From contig NZ_JABURH010000070.1 in the NCBI RefSeq assembly GCF_014762765.1, positions 1 to 62,718 on the forward strand: 62,718 nt of DNA, written 5' to 3'. The notes below the pieces were generated by a model, which saw only the letters and a program-made list of their open reading frames with translations, ran no database searches and was not told the origin of the DNA. Within the stretch, counting starts at the first letter, position 1. Each line of letters begins with the position of its first letter. The position numbers and the translations under genes were made by a program. Source of the stretch: Alcanivorax sp. (GTDB taxonomy: Bacteria > Pseudomonadota > Gammaproteobacteria > Pseudomonadales > Alcanivoracaceae). Of this stretch, positions 54,642-62,718 are shown piece after piece.

Positions 54642-55077
54642 AGGCCCAATCCAGGGTCGCCTTTCTTCCACGGCCGTTAACGGCCAGTGTAATGGTCAAA
54701 TCCGGTGAAGGCACCACCCCGGCGCCCCGCTCCGGCCACTCCAGCAAGCACAGGCTGTCGGAGGAGAAATAATCACGTACGCCTATCAGCTCCAGTTCTT
54801 CCGGATCACCAAGACGATACAGGTCGAAGTGATAGATATGGACGCCGCCAAGCTCGTAGGGTTCCACAATCGTGTAAGTCGGGCTCTTTACCGCCCCCTG
54901 GTGGCCCAGGCCGCGCAGCAGACCGCGCACCAGAGTGGTCTTGCCGGCACCCAGATCCCCTTCCAGATAGACGCAGCCACCACCGGTAAGGCGCCGTGCC
55001 AAGCTGACTCCCAGCGCCAGGGTAGCGGCTTCATCGGGCAGCTCCACATGTTCAACAGTCATCCACGCTCTCGTCAT
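54628..55077 (-). CDS. tsaE: tRNA threonylcarbamoyladenosine biosynthesis ATPase TsaE
   Basis: 149 aa P-loop protein needed for t6A37 formation with TsaBD. GDLGAGKTTLVRGLLRGLG is Walker A, then SPTYTIVEPY, IYHFDLYRLGD and LLEWPERG. The start ATG overlaps the nnrD stop (ATGA). A start at 55062 is also possible. Confidence 0.96.
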   Translation of the reverse strand: MTRAWMTVEHVELPDEAATLALGVSLARRLTGGGCVYLEGDLGAGKTTLVRGLLRGLGHQGAVKSPTYTIVEPYELGGVHIYHFDLYRLGDPEELELIGVRDYFSSDSLCLLEWPERGAGVVPSPDLTITLAVNGRGRKATLDWAYDAS

Positions 55078-56585
55078 CCAGCCAGACAGGTTTCATTCAG
55101 TTCGGCACGCAAATATGGCAACAGGTCCGTGGCCAGCATGCCTCGGGGGCCACGACGGGCCGCGCAGGCATCGGCAGCGCGAGCGTGAATCATGGCTCCC
55201 AGCCGGGTCGCATCATAGCTTGTCAGGCCCTGTGCGCGTAAGGCGGCTATCACACCGGTGAGCACATCGCCCATGCCCCCGGAAGCCATTCCAGGATTGC
55301 CGTCACGGATCAGGGCGCGCCCCTTCTCGCCCAGCACATCTTCGCCCTGAATCAGGGTTCCCAGGCCCTTCAGCAACACCGTGCCGCCATAGCGGGTCGC
55401 CAGACTTTCCAGAGCCGCAAAGCGATCCTGTTGAATATCCGCTGCAGATACGCCGAGCAGGCGCCCCGCCTCTCCCGGATGGGGGGTCAGCACCCAGTCG
55501 CCCTGACCAATGCCGTCATCGTCGGCCATCAGGGTCAGGGCATCCGCATCCACCACCAGCGGCTTGCCGCTTTCCAGAGCCAGCGCCAGCAGCGCACGCC
55601 CCCAGTCATCGCGGCCCAACCCAGGGCCAATGGCGATAACACTGGCCGCCGCCAGCAAGGACGCCGCCTCGCTGGCATTTTCCACTCCGCGAACCATTAT
55701 TTCCGGTTGGCGCATGAGCGCCACCGCCACATGATCCGGGCGGGTAATCAGGCTGACCTTGCCTGCCCCGCAGCGGGCGGCAGCCTGAGCGCTCATCACC
55801 GGCGCACCGGCAAAACCATGGTCTCCGCCGATGACCAACACATGGCCGTAGTGGCCCTTGTGGCCATCCGCCCGTCTCGGCGGCAGCAGTGCGTGCAGGT
55901 CAGCAGGCATGGGCACCCGGCAATCCGGCGGCACCTGGCTATAGACATCCCGGTCCACCTGCAAATCGAAGAAACACAGCTCACCGCTATGCACCGGACC
56001 CTCACCGGTCAGCAGCCCCCGCTTGAGACCGATAAAGCTACAGGTCAGCTCTGCTGACAATACGGCCCCCAGCGGCATGCCGGTATCCGCGCCCAGGCCG
56101 GAGGGAATATCCAGCGCCAGCCGGGGGACCGGCATTGCATCCAGGGCCGCGAGCAGAGCCGCCATTTCATCACGCAGCGCACCATTGAGACCGGTACCCA
56201 GCAAACCATCGACCAGCAGGTCCACTCCTTCGGGCAGATGGTCCAGTGTCAGGGGGATCATGGGGATACCGGCATCACGACAACGTTCTGCCATGGTCAG
56301 GGCATCGCCTTTCAGCGCTTCCGGCGGCGTGGTGAAATGGATTTGCGGCGCCAGCCCTGCCGCGTGAGCCAGGCGCGCCACCACATAGCCATCGCCACCG
56401 TTGTTGCCACCACCACAAAGCACGGCGATCCGGCGGGCTTCCGGCCAGCGCCCACACAACGCATCGAAGGCCGCCTGACCCGCCCGGGTCATCAGCTCGG
56501 CACCCGGCGTGCCGGCAGCAATCGCCAGCCGATCCAGTTCACGGGTCTGGGCAGCGGTATAGAGAGCCTTCGGCAGTGTCGTCAT
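55074..56585 (-). CDS. nnrD: Bifunctional NAD(P)H-hydrate epimerase / ADP-dependent dehydratase
   Basis: 503 aa. N-terminal YjeF-N epimerase domain (VLCGGGNNGGDGYVVAR) and C-terminal ribokinase-like YjeF-C dehydratase domain (VIGGDHGFAGAPVMSAQAA, GNPGMASGGMGDVLTGVIAAL). Repairs hydrated nicotinamide cofactors. The second ATG at 56585 is preferred because AAGGG sits five bases before it; the first ATG at 56597 lacks a site. Confidence 0.94.
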   Translation of the reverse strand: MTTLPKALYTAAQTRELDRLAIAAGTPGAELMTRAGQAAFDALCGRWPEARRIAVLCGGGNNGGDGYVVARLAHAAGLAPQIHFTTPPEALKGDALTMAERCRDAGIPMIPLTLDHLPEGVDLLVDGLLGTGLNGALRDEMAALLAALDAMPVPRLALDIPSGLGADTGMPLGAVLSAELTCSFIGLKRGLLTGEGPVHSGELCFFDLQVDRDVYSQVPPDCRVPMPADLHALLPPRRADGHKGHYGHVLVIGGDHGFAGAPVMSAQAAARCGAGKVSLITRPDHVAVALMRQPEIMVRGVENASEAASLLAAASVIAIGPGLGRDDWGRALLALALESGKPLVVDADALTLMADDDGIGQGDWVLTPHPGEAGRLLGVSAADIQQDRFAALESLATRYGGTVLLKGLGTLIQGEDVLGEKGRALIRDGNPGMASGGMGDVLTGVIAALRAQGLTSYDATRLGAMIHARAADACAARRGPRGMLATDLLPYLRAELNETCLAG

Positions 56586-56630
56586 GTTACCCTTCATCGT
56601 TCATTTCCCGGCATTATATCCCTTCAAACC

Positions 56631-57680
56631 ATGGACCTGCAGGCACTGAAAGAAAAGATCCAGCTCTGGGGGCGCGAGCTCGGCTTCCAGCAGATCGGCA
56701 TTGCCGATACGGATCTGCGCGCCGCCGAGGCAGACCTGAAGGCCTGGCTGGAAAAAGGTTATCAGGGCCAGATGGAGTGGATGGCTGCCCACGGTAACAA
56801 ACGCTATCGCCCGGAAGAACTGGAACCGGGCACCCTGCGGGTAATCTCAGCACGGATGGACTATCTGCCGCCGGATACTCAACCGGTAAAGATGCTGCAG
56901 CAGAAGGACAAGGCCTATGTGTCCCGCTACGCCCTGGGCCGCGATTACCACAAGCTGATCCGCAAGCGCCTGGCCACCCTGGCCGCCCGCATCCGCGAGG
57001 AGGTGACCGACAGCCAGCTGGCCCGGGCCTTTGTAGACAGTGCGCCGGTGATGGAGAAGCCCCTGGCTGCCAAGGCCGGGCTGGGCTGGCAGGGCAAGCA
57101 CACTCTGGTACTGAACCGGGAAGCGGGAAGCTGGTTCTTTTTAGGCGAAATCTATACGGATATTCCGCTGCCGTTAGACCAGCCCGGCGAAGACCATTGC
57201 GGCAAGTGCCGGGCCTGCATCACCGTCTGCCCCACCGATGCCATCGTTGCACCTTACGAGCTGGATGCCCGACGCTGCATTTCCTACCTGACCATTGAGC
57301 ATGAAGGCAGCATCCCCGAAGACCTGCGCGAAGGCATCGGCAACCGCATTTTCGGCTGCGACGACTGCCAGCTCATGTGCCCGTGGAACCGCTTTGCCCA
57401 GCACACCGGGGAGGGGGATTTTCATCCCCGTCACGGGCTCGACGACAGCGATCTGGTGACGCTGTTTTCCTGGAGCGAGGAAGAATTTCTGGAGCGCACC
57501 GCAGGCAGCGCCATTCGCCGAGCCGGGTATCGCAAGTGGTTGAGGAATATTGCCGTGGCGCTGGGCAATGCGCCGGGTTCAGAAGAGATTATGCAGGCGC
57601 TAAGGGACAGGCAGGACTTTCCGGACGAAACAGTGCAGGAGCATGTGCAGTGGGCACTGGAGCGGCACACCCAAACCTGA
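56631..57680 (+). CDS. queG: Epoxyqueuosine reductase QueG
   Basis: 349 aa cobalamin and [4Fe-4S] enzyme for the last step of queuosine tRNA modification. Two ferredoxin-like clusters are visible: CGKCRACITVCPTDAI and CDDCQLMCPWNR. The N-terminal segment DLQALKEKIQLWGRELGFQQIG is typical. It is divergent from nnrD, with only 45 bp between starts. Confidence 0.95.
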   Translation: MDLQALKEKIQLWGRELGFQQIGIADTDLRAAEADLKAWLEKGYQGQMEWMAAHGNKRYRPEELEPGTLRVISARMDYLPPDTQPVKMLQQKDKAYVSRYALGRDYHKLIRKRLATLAARIREEVTDSQLARAFVDSAPVMEKPLAAKAGLGWQGKHTLVLNREAGSWFFLGEIYTDIPLPLDQPGEDHCGKCRACITVCPTDAIVAPYELDARRCISYLTIEHEGSIPEDLREGIGNRIFGCDDCQLMCPWNRFAQHTGEGDFHPRHGLDDSDLVTLFSWSEEEFLERTAGSAIRRAGYRKWLRNIAVALGNAPGSEEIMQALRDRQDFPDETVQEHVQWALERHTQT

Positions 57681-57739
57681 CACCCCGCTGTAGGCACGTC
57701 ACTGGCGGTGCGATAGCCTAACCTCTGAAAAGACTGATT

Positions 57740-57869
57740 TACCACAGAGAGCACAGAGAGCACAGAGATCACTGAGGAAAAAGCTGTTTTTTCTCAGTGT
57801 GCTCTGCGCCCTCTGTGGTTAAAAATGCTTTTGACCCAGCCTGGCTATCGCGCCGCAAGCGACGCTCCT
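57740..57869. repeat. Nonamer-arm inverted repeat plus REP fragment (queG/orn)
   Basis: The left arm is CACAGAGAG repeated in 9-bp steps; the right arm (57792-57822) is its degenerate complement (CTCTGTGG). The pair can form a long hairpin ending in TTAAAAATG. Further right, GCTCCTAC (57862-57869) is another copy of the REP-type word. It lies between convergent genes and may terminate both. Confidence 0.65.
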
Positions 57870-57883
57870 ACGACGGAGCATTT

Positions 57884-58429
57884 TCAAACGTCGATAAAAT
57901 GCTCGCGGTAGTACTGTAGCTCGGCAATGGATTCGCGAATGTCGTCCAGCGCCAGATGCTTGTTGTCCTTCTTGAAGCCCGGCAGGATCTCCGGCTTCCA
58001 GCGACGCGCCAGTTCTTTCAAGGTCGACACATCCAGGTTTCGGTAGTGAAAGAAGGCCTCCAGTTCTGGCATATAGTTGGCCAGAAAGCGGCGATCCTGG
58101 CAGATACTGTTGCCGCACATGGGGGACATGCCCGCCTCCACATGCTCCTTGAGGAAATCCAGGGTCTGAGCCTGGGCCTGCATCTCGCTGATGCGGCTTT
58201 CCTTCACCCGCGCCACCAGCCCGGAGTTGTTGTGGTGTTCGGTATTCCACTCGTCCATGCCCTCCAGCAGGGCATCACTCTGATGCACCGCCAGCACCGG
58301 CCCTTCAGCCAGCACATTCAGCTGGGCATCCGTGACAATGGTGGCAATTTCGATGATGCGATCGTTTTCCGGGCTCAGGCCGGTCATTTCCAGATCGATC
58401 CAGATCAGATTGTTGCGCTTGTCAGTCAT
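57884..58429 (-). CDS. orn: Oligoribonuclease
   Basis: 181 aa DEDDh exonuclease degrading 2-5 nt RNAs and pGpG from c-di-GMP breakdown. [20 protein letters not shown] contains the first acidic pair; [18 protein letters not shown] and [20 protein letters not shown] are family motifs. It is divergent from rsgA, as in pseudomonads. Confidence 0.97.
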   Translation of the reverse strand: MTDKRNNLIWIDLEMTGLSPENDRIIEIATIVTDAQLNVLAEGPVLAVHQSDALLEGMDEWNTEHHNNSGLVARVKESRISEMQAQAQTLDFLKEHVEAGMSPMCGNSICQDRRFLANYMPELEAFFHYRNLDVSTLKELARRWKPEILPGFKKDNKHLALDDIRESIAELQYYREHFIDV

Positions 58430-58496
58430 GGGGATTCCGTATCATGGCTTTATACCGGCATGGTAGCATGCAGCCACCAATCAATCGGAATACCTC

Positions 58497-59528
58497 GTGG
58501 CAAAACGCAAGCTCAACCGGCGCCAGCGCTGGCGCATTGAAAAAATCCAGGCAGAGAAACGCCAGCGGGCACAGCGCCGCAACGCGGAGCTGGAGACCCT
58601 GGTGGCGGACGACCTGGGCGATGAACAGACCGGCACCATCACCGCCCATTTCGGCCAGCAGGTGGGCGTGGAAAGCGCGGATGGCGAATCCATGCGCTGC
58701 CACTTCCGCGCCACCCTGGAGCAGCTGGTGGTGGGCGACCGGGTGATCTGGCAGCCGCCGAAAAGCGAAGGGCTGGGGGTGGTGGTAGCCATCGAACCAC
58801 GGCAGACGGTACTGAAACGGCCGGACATGTACGGCAACCTGAAACCGGTGGCCGCCAATGTGGAACAGATGTTGGTGGTGTTCGCGCCCTTGCCCACTCC
58901 CTCCAGCGCCCTGCTGGACCGCTATCTGGTAGCGGCGGAGCTGTCCGAGATTCCCGCTACCCTGGTGCTCAACAAGGCAGATCTGATCGATGAGGAAGTG
59001 CGGCCCTTCATCGACGAGCTGAAAGCCCTGTACCAGCGACTGGATTATCCGGTACTGGAAGTGAGCGCCCACGACAGCCAGGGCCTGGCCCCGCTGCAGG
59101 AAGCCCTGATCGGAAAGACCAGCGTGTTTGTGGGGCAATCCGGGGTGGGCAAATCCTCCCTGGTGAATGCGGTGCTGCCGGAAGCCGATCTGCAGGTGGG
59201 TGACCTGTCCGCCAGCTCGGGACTTGGCCAGCACACCACCGTCACCGCCCGGCTGTTCCACCTGCCCACCGGCGGTGAGCTGATCGATTCCCCGGGTATC
59301 CGCGAATTCGGCCTCTGGCATATCAGCGAAGATGAGCTGCTGCATGGCTACCGGGAGCTGTCCGCCCTAGCCGGCCACTGCAAATTCCGCAACTGCTCCC
59401 ACCGCAATGAACCCGGCTGCGCCCTGATCATGGCGGCAGAAAGTGGCGAGATCAGCGAGGAACGGCTGGCCAACTTCTACCAGATCGCCGATACGCTGGA
59501 TGAGGATGGGCGGGAGAGATACTCCTGA
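58497..59528 (+). CDS. rsgA: Small-subunit ribosome biogenesis GTPase RsgA
   Basis: 343 aa circularly permuted GTPase for 30S maturation. N-terminal OB fold, then G4 NKADLID before G1 GQSGVGKSSLVNAVL, with G3 DSPGIREFG. The zinc site is CKFRNCSHRNEPGC. The start is GTG at 58497 with a weak ribosome-binding site. Its stop is 1 bp from element H7. Confidence 0.96.
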   Translation: MAKRKLNRRQRWRIEKIQAEKRQRAQRRNAELETLVADDLGDEQTGTITAHFGQQVGVESADGESMRCHFRATLEQLVVGDRVIWQPPKSEGLGVVVAIEPRQTVLKRPDMYGNLKPVAANVEQMLVVFAPLPTPSSALLDRYLVAAELSEIPATLVLNKADLIDEEVRPFIDELKALYQRLDYPVLEVSAHDSQGLAPLQEALIGKTSVFVGQSGVGKSSLVNAVLPEADLQVGDLSASSGLGQHTTVTARLFHLPTGGELIDSPGIREFGLWHISEDELLHGYRELSALAGHCKFRNCSHRNEPGCALIMAAESGEISEERLANFYQIADTLDEDGRERYS

Positions 59529-59529
59529 C

Positions 59530-59624
59530 GGCAATGGATAATTGATAGTTGATAATTGATAATGGGGTTCGCTAACGGGCAGAGTCTCTCGTTATCCATT
59601 TTCAATTATCCATTATCAATTGCC
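59530..59624. repeat. Heptad-arm inverted element H7 (rsgA/rhodanese spacer)
   Basis: GGCAATGGATAATTGATAG on the left is mirrored by GGCAATTGATAATGGATAA read on the minus strand. The arms use ATTGATA-type heptads. The interior is only about 30 bp. The element fills the space from 1 bp after the rsgA stop to 4 bp before the rhodanese start. Confidence 0.75.
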
Positions 59625-59628
59625 TTTT

Positions 59629-60444
59629 ATGCTTCCTCTGCTGCTCGAACCTGCCGACCTCGCCAAGCACCTGGGCGATGAAAAGCTGCTCATTCTCGAC
59701 CTGAGCAAGCCCACCATTTATGTTCAGGCCCATGTGCCCGGGGCTATCCATCTGGATTTCAGACGCCTGCAGACTGGCGCCCAGCCAGCACCGGGAATGC
59801 TGCCTGATGACGACACCCTCGGCGACCTGTTTTCCGGGTTGGGGCTGACCCCTGATACCCATGTGATCGCCTATGACGACGAAGGCGGCGGCTGGGCCGG
59901 GCGACTGCTGTGGACGCTGGATGCTATTGGCCACAAGCACTACAGCTATCTGAACGGCGGCATTCATGCCTGGCTGGCAGAGGGGCACCCCACCAGCAGC
60001 GAATCCACAGAACCCACACCCAGTGACTATGAAGTGGGCGAGCATGATCCGTTAACCGAGGTGAGCCTGGATTACCTGCTGGCCCATTATCAGGACCCGG
60101 CGGTGGCGATCTGGGATTCGCGCTCGGAAGAGGAGTTCTCCGGGGTACGCGCCTTTGCCCAGAAAGCCGGCCATATTCCCGGCGCCATTCACTATGAATG
60201 GACCGAACCCATGGACAAGCAGAACAACCTGCGCCTGCGTCCGCTGGATGAGATCCGCGCCGAGCTGGAAGCCCGCGGCATCACCCCCGACAAGGAAGTG
60301 ATCTGCCATTGCCAGACCCACCATCGCTCCAGCTTTTCCTGGCTGGTGGGCAAGATCCTCGGCTACCCCACCTTGCGTGGCTATGCCGGGTCCTGGGCAG
60401 AATGGGGCAACCACCCCGATACCCCGGCGGAAAAATCCGAATAA
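59629..60444 (+). CDS. rhdA: Rhodanese-type sulfurtransferase (RhdA-like)
   Basis: 271 aa with two rhodanese domains. The catalytic loop in the second has C228 in CHCQTHHRSS. The CQTHHR loop is the one known from Azotobacter RhdA and differs from the usual CRxGx[R/T] and from 3-mercaptopyruvate enzymes. The ATG at 59629 is used; a TTG at 59620 would start inside the repeat. It is followed by psd, as in Pseudomonas. Confidence 0.92.
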   Translation: MLPLLLEPADLAKHLGDEKLLILDLSKPTIYVQAHVPGAIHLDFRRLQTGAQPAPGMLPDDDTLGDLFSGLGLTPDTHVIAYDDEGGGWAGRLLWTLDAIGHKHYSYLNGGIHAWLAEGHPTSSESTEPTPSDYEVGEHDPLTEVSLDYLLAHYQDPAVAIWDSRSEEEFSGVRAFAQKAGHIPGAIHYEWTEPMDKQNNLRLRPLDEIRAELEARGITPDKEVICHCQTHHRSSFSWLVGKILGYPTLRGYAGSWAEWGNHPDTPAEKSE

Positions 60445-60463
60445 CCCACGTTAAGGACATCTC

Positions 60464-61342
60464 TTGAACAACTGGCGAGACAAGCTCTTCGTTACCCTGC
60501 AATACCTGATTCCCCAGCATGGCCTGTCCCGGCTGGTGGGCATACTGGCGCGTAGCGAAGTGCCGTGGATCAAGACCACCTTCATCAACCTCTTCATGAA
60601 GCGCTTTGGCATCGACCTGTCGGAAGCCCAGATCGAGGACCCGGACCAGTTCGAGACTTTCAACGCCTTCTTTACCCGGGCACTGAAAGCGGACGCCCGC
60701 CCACTGGAAGCAGCGGAAGACGCCGACATCGCCTGCCCGGCGGACGGAGCGGTGAGCCAGCTGGGTGCTATCCGCGCCAATCAGGTGTTCCAGGCCAAGG
60801 GCCACGACTATTCCCTGTACGACCTGCTCGGCGGCGACAGCGCCCTGGCCAGCGAATTCACCAATGGCCAGTTCGCCACCATCTATCTGTCTCCCCGGGA
60901 CTACCACCGTGTGCATATGCCGGTGACCGGCACCCTGCGCGAAACCCGCTACGTGCCCGGCGACCTGTTTTCCGTTAACGAAGCCACCGCCAATGGCGTG
61001 CCCAATCTGTTCGCCCGCAACGAGCGGCTGGTGTGCATCTTTGACACCGAGCGCGGCCCGGCGGCGGTGATTCTGGTAGGTGCCATGATCGTGGCGGGCA
61101 TCGAAACCGTATTCAGCGGTCAGGTCACGCCCCTGCCCAAACAGGTGGTGACCACCGACTACCAGCGCACCGCCCCCATTACCCTGGAAAAAGGCGACGA
61201 ACTGGGCCGCTTCCTGCTCGGTTCCACCGTGGTATTGCTGTTCCCGGAAGGTAAGGCCCGCTTCGAGTCGGACCTGAAAGCCGGCAGTCTGGTCAGGGTG
61301 AAAGGCAAGCTGGGACAATACAACCAAGACAACCCGGCCTGA
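60464..61342 (+). CDS. psd: Phosphatidylserine decarboxylase proenzyme
   Basis: 292 aa inner-membrane enzyme making phosphatidylethanolamine. The self-cleavage motif LGST lies in [16 protein letters not shown] near the C-terminus, where Ser becomes the pyruvoyl group. Active-site-region [12 protein letters not shown] is present. The start is TTG at 60464, seven bases after AAGGA. Confidence 0.96.
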   Translation: MNNWRDKLFVTLQYLIPQHGLSRLVGILARSEVPWIKTTFINLFMKRFGIDLSEAQIEDPDQFETFNAFFTRALKADARPLEAAEDADIACPADGAVSQLGAIRANQVFQAKGHDYSLYDLLGGDSALASEFTNGQFATIYLSPRDYHRVHMPVTGTLRETRYVPGDLFSVNEATANGVPNLFARNERLVCIFDTERGPAAVILVGAMIVAGIETVFSGQVTPLPKQVVTTDYQRTAPITLEKGDELGRFLLGSTVVLLFPEGKARFESDLKAGSLVRVKGKLGQYNQDNPA

Positions 61343-61551
61343 TTGGGCGCGGCGGGCCGATACCGTCGGCCCGTTTCTGCCCTCGGGCAGGAACATTTTC
61401 CTCTCTGTCGTCTACCTCATCTCCCCCGATCATTCAATGACCCGGATTGACCGGGTGTCCCGCCTGACATCAGGCCCGGTCCGCAAAGCAACTGCAGATT
61501 GGCGCATCTTCCCTACAATGGCCGCCCAATGAATTCATCGCCGGTGGAACC
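61343..61551. other. Gene-free spacer
   Basis: The sequence GCGGCGGGCCGATACCGTCGGCCCG contains the inverted repeat CGGGCCGA/TCGGCCCG near 61350-61373, a likely terminator for psd. GACCCGGATTGACCGGGTGTC near 61439 is a smaller dyad. Otherwise nothing is recognised. Confidence 0.4.
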
Positions 61552-62697
61552 ATGATCACTGACACCCTGCAACAGGCTCTCCACAACACCACCCGCCCCT
61601 GGCGGCAACGCCTGGATAACGGCCGCGCCCGTCTGTTCCAGGCGGACGCCTTGAGTCAGGCAGAGCAGACCCCCTACGAGACCCTGTTCGACGATGGCCT
61701 GGTGAAACTGCGCTACTACCCACCGCTGCAGGAAAATGCCATCCCGCTTACCGATGGTACGGTGATGTCCGTGAGCCGGGACACCCAGCGCACACCACTG
61801 GTATTGGTGGCCCCGCTGGCAGTGAACATGCTGATCTATGACCTGTTCCCCCAGCGCAGCCTGGTGCGCTACCTGCGCGCCCGCGGCTTCGAACTGTACA
61901 TGGTGGATTGGGGCCGGCCCGGCAAGTATCACAACCATCTGAATCTGAGCAGCTATTTTTCCGATTACCTGCCCAAGCTGCTGGTGCAGGTACGCCAGCA
62001 CAGCGGCAAGCAGCAACTCAGCCTGCATGGCTGGAGTTTCGGTGGTCTGTTCAGCCTGTGCTACAGCGCGCTGGGCCAGGATCCGGATATCAAGAACCTG
62101 GTACTGGTGGGCGCGCCCACGGACTATCATCGCAACGGCGCCCTCGGCGCCCAGTACCGTCGCTTCAGCCGCCGCGCCAAATGGATACGCCGCAGCACCG
62201 GCCTGCGCATTCATGATGTGCCGGCAGGGCTGCTGCGCTCGCCCGGCTGGGTGAACAGTCTTGCCTTCAAACTCACCAACCCGGTGGGCAGCCTGCAGGG
62301 TTACTGGAATCTGGTTAAGAATCTGCACGACCGGGACTTCGTCTCCGCCCACGCCACCAATGGTGCCTTCCTGGATGACATGGTGGCGTACCCGGGCGGC
62401 GTGATTCAGGACATCATCCGTTATCTGTGGACCGACAACGTGGTGGCCCATGGTCAGCTCCCCATGGAGGGAACCGAGGGCCATCTGAATCAGGTCACTG
62501 CCAACGTGCTGAACGTTACCGGCGCCAGCGACCCCATCGTCACACCGGAATGCAGCCAGGCCATGGAGCCGCTGATCCGCAGCAAGGACAAGACCTTCAT
62601 CACCATCGAAGGGGGCCACATGGGCATCCTGGGCAGCGCCGCAGCCCAGAAGCAAAGCTGGGGCCGCATTGCTGACTGGTTGATTGAGCGGGATTGA
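61552..62697 (+). CDS. Alpha/beta hydrolase related to PhaC-type PHA synthases, with Ser nucleophile
   Basis: 381 aa. Overall shape resembles poly(hydroxyalkanoate) synthase-like hydrolases: PLVLVAPLAVNMLIYDLFP, then MVDWGRPG, then the nucleophile elbow HGWSFGG with S162. Later come GASDPIV (acid, near 324) and GGHMG (histidine, near 355). True PHA synthases have Cys in the elbow (GxCxG), so synthase activity is doubtful; a lipase or depolymerase-like esterase is more likely. An ATG at 61552 follows GGTGGA. Confidence 0.82.
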   Translation: MITDTLQQALHNTTRPWRQRLDNGRARLFQADALSQAEQTPYETLFDDGLVKLRYYPPLQENAIPLTDGTVMSVSRDTQRTPLVLVAPLAVNMLIYDLFPQRSLVRYLRARGFELYMVDWGRPGKYHNHLNLSSYFSDYLPKLLVQVRQHSGKQQLSLHGWSFGGLFSLCYSALGQDPDIKNLVLVGAPTDYHRNGALGAQYRRFSRRAKWIRRSTGLRIHDVPAGLLRSPGWVNSLAFKLTNPVGSLQGYWNLVKNLHDRDFVSAHATNGAFLDDMVAYPGGVIQDIIRYLWTDNVVAHGQLPMEGTEGHLNQVTANVLNVTGASDPIVTPECSQAMEPLIRSKDKTFITIEGGHMGILGSAAAQKQSWGRIADWLIERD

Positions 62698-62699
62698 AA

Positions 62700-62718
62700 G
62701 CAGCTGCGAGCGGCTAGC
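62700..62718. repeat. Probable left arm of a further heptad element, cut by window end
   Basis: AGCTGCGAGCGGCTAGC follows the hydrolase stop within 5 bp and resembles the AGCTGCA/AGCCGCA heptads of element H2. Only about two units are visible. Confidence 0.35.

Noticed and set aside
60281-61396. 371-codon minus-strand frame opposite psd
   Set aside because: psd is unmistakable on the plus strand; the opposite frame has no similarity to anything recognised.
61552-62697. Poly(hydroxyalkanoate) synthase PhaC
   Set aside because: The nucleophile is Ser (GWSFGG) and not Cys, and no pha genes are adjacent.

Overview
The window reads as a chromosomal segment of a GC-rich marine gammaproteobacterium. 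Several conserved gene runs match the order known from Pseudomonas and its relatives: pgpA-thiL-nusB-rib genes, rpsF-priB-rpsR-rplI-dnaB-alr-radA, hfq-hflX-hflK-hflC-hisZ-purA, and orn/rsgA/rhodanese/psd. The protein flavour and the intergenic repeats suggest Alcanivorax or a close relative. That genus call is inference from family resemblance and was not checked by a search. There is no prophage, IS element, CRISPR array or rRNA; the only tRNA is tRNA-Leu(CAG).

Layout. 1-7.5 kb: a partial membrane protein, then a minus-strand block for phospholipid (pgpA), thiamine (thiL), antitermination (nusB) and riboflavin synthesis (ribH, a RibBX-type ribB, ribE, ribD), ending in a LysR regulator. 7.5-11.1 kb: a divergent bicarbonate-permease-like gene with a small membrane partner, then nrdR and glyA, between which sits a repeat-bounded S23 four-helix-bundle gene. 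11.4-15.7 kb: a LuxR-type regulator, ettA, a PilZ protein, and an ECF sigma/short anti-sigma pair. 15.7-19.4 kb: a pstSCAB phosphate operon without phoU, ending in a small membrane protein. 19.5-23 kb: an arsenite methyltransferase and a TVP38/flavin disulfide reductase fusion. 23-27.7 kb: a Fur-boxed TonB receptor, a PepSY protein, a DUF547 protein, and a paralogue of the membrane protein after pstB. 27.8-38.9 kb: radA, alr, dnaB, ribosomal genes, two tandem paralogous secreted unknowns, rlmB, rnr and the tRNA. 38.9-42.9 kb: a small membrane protein, a diheme c-type lipoprotein and a PhoX-like phosphatase; the last two both have Pho-box promoters. 43-62.7 kb: purA, hisZ, hflC/K/X, hfq, miaA, mutL, amidase, tsaE, nnrD, queG, orn, rsgA, rhodanese, psd and a PhaC-like alpha/beta hydrolase.

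The most unusual signal is not a conventional gene. At least seven intergenic spacers (plus a probable eighth cut by the window end) are almost filled by elements whose two ends are imperfect tandem 7-bp repeats in inverted orientation. Their outer edges lie within a few bases of the neighbouring start or stop codons. Families with different heptads share the layout, and several arms end inward with an AACGCGA-like junction. One copy (9405-9846) carries an S23/IVP-type four-helix-bundle gene. Two copies between convergent genes carry the same terminator-like hairpin core. In rlmB the element supplies the last codons and the stop. I treat this as a candidate superfamily of non-coding mobile or recombining elements with an S23-coding member.

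Functionally, the window links phosphate scavenging (Pst, PhoX, and an apparently PhoB-controlled diheme lipoprotein), metal/oxyanion handling (ArsM, Fur-regulated TonB uptake) and core RNA and envelope housekeeping.
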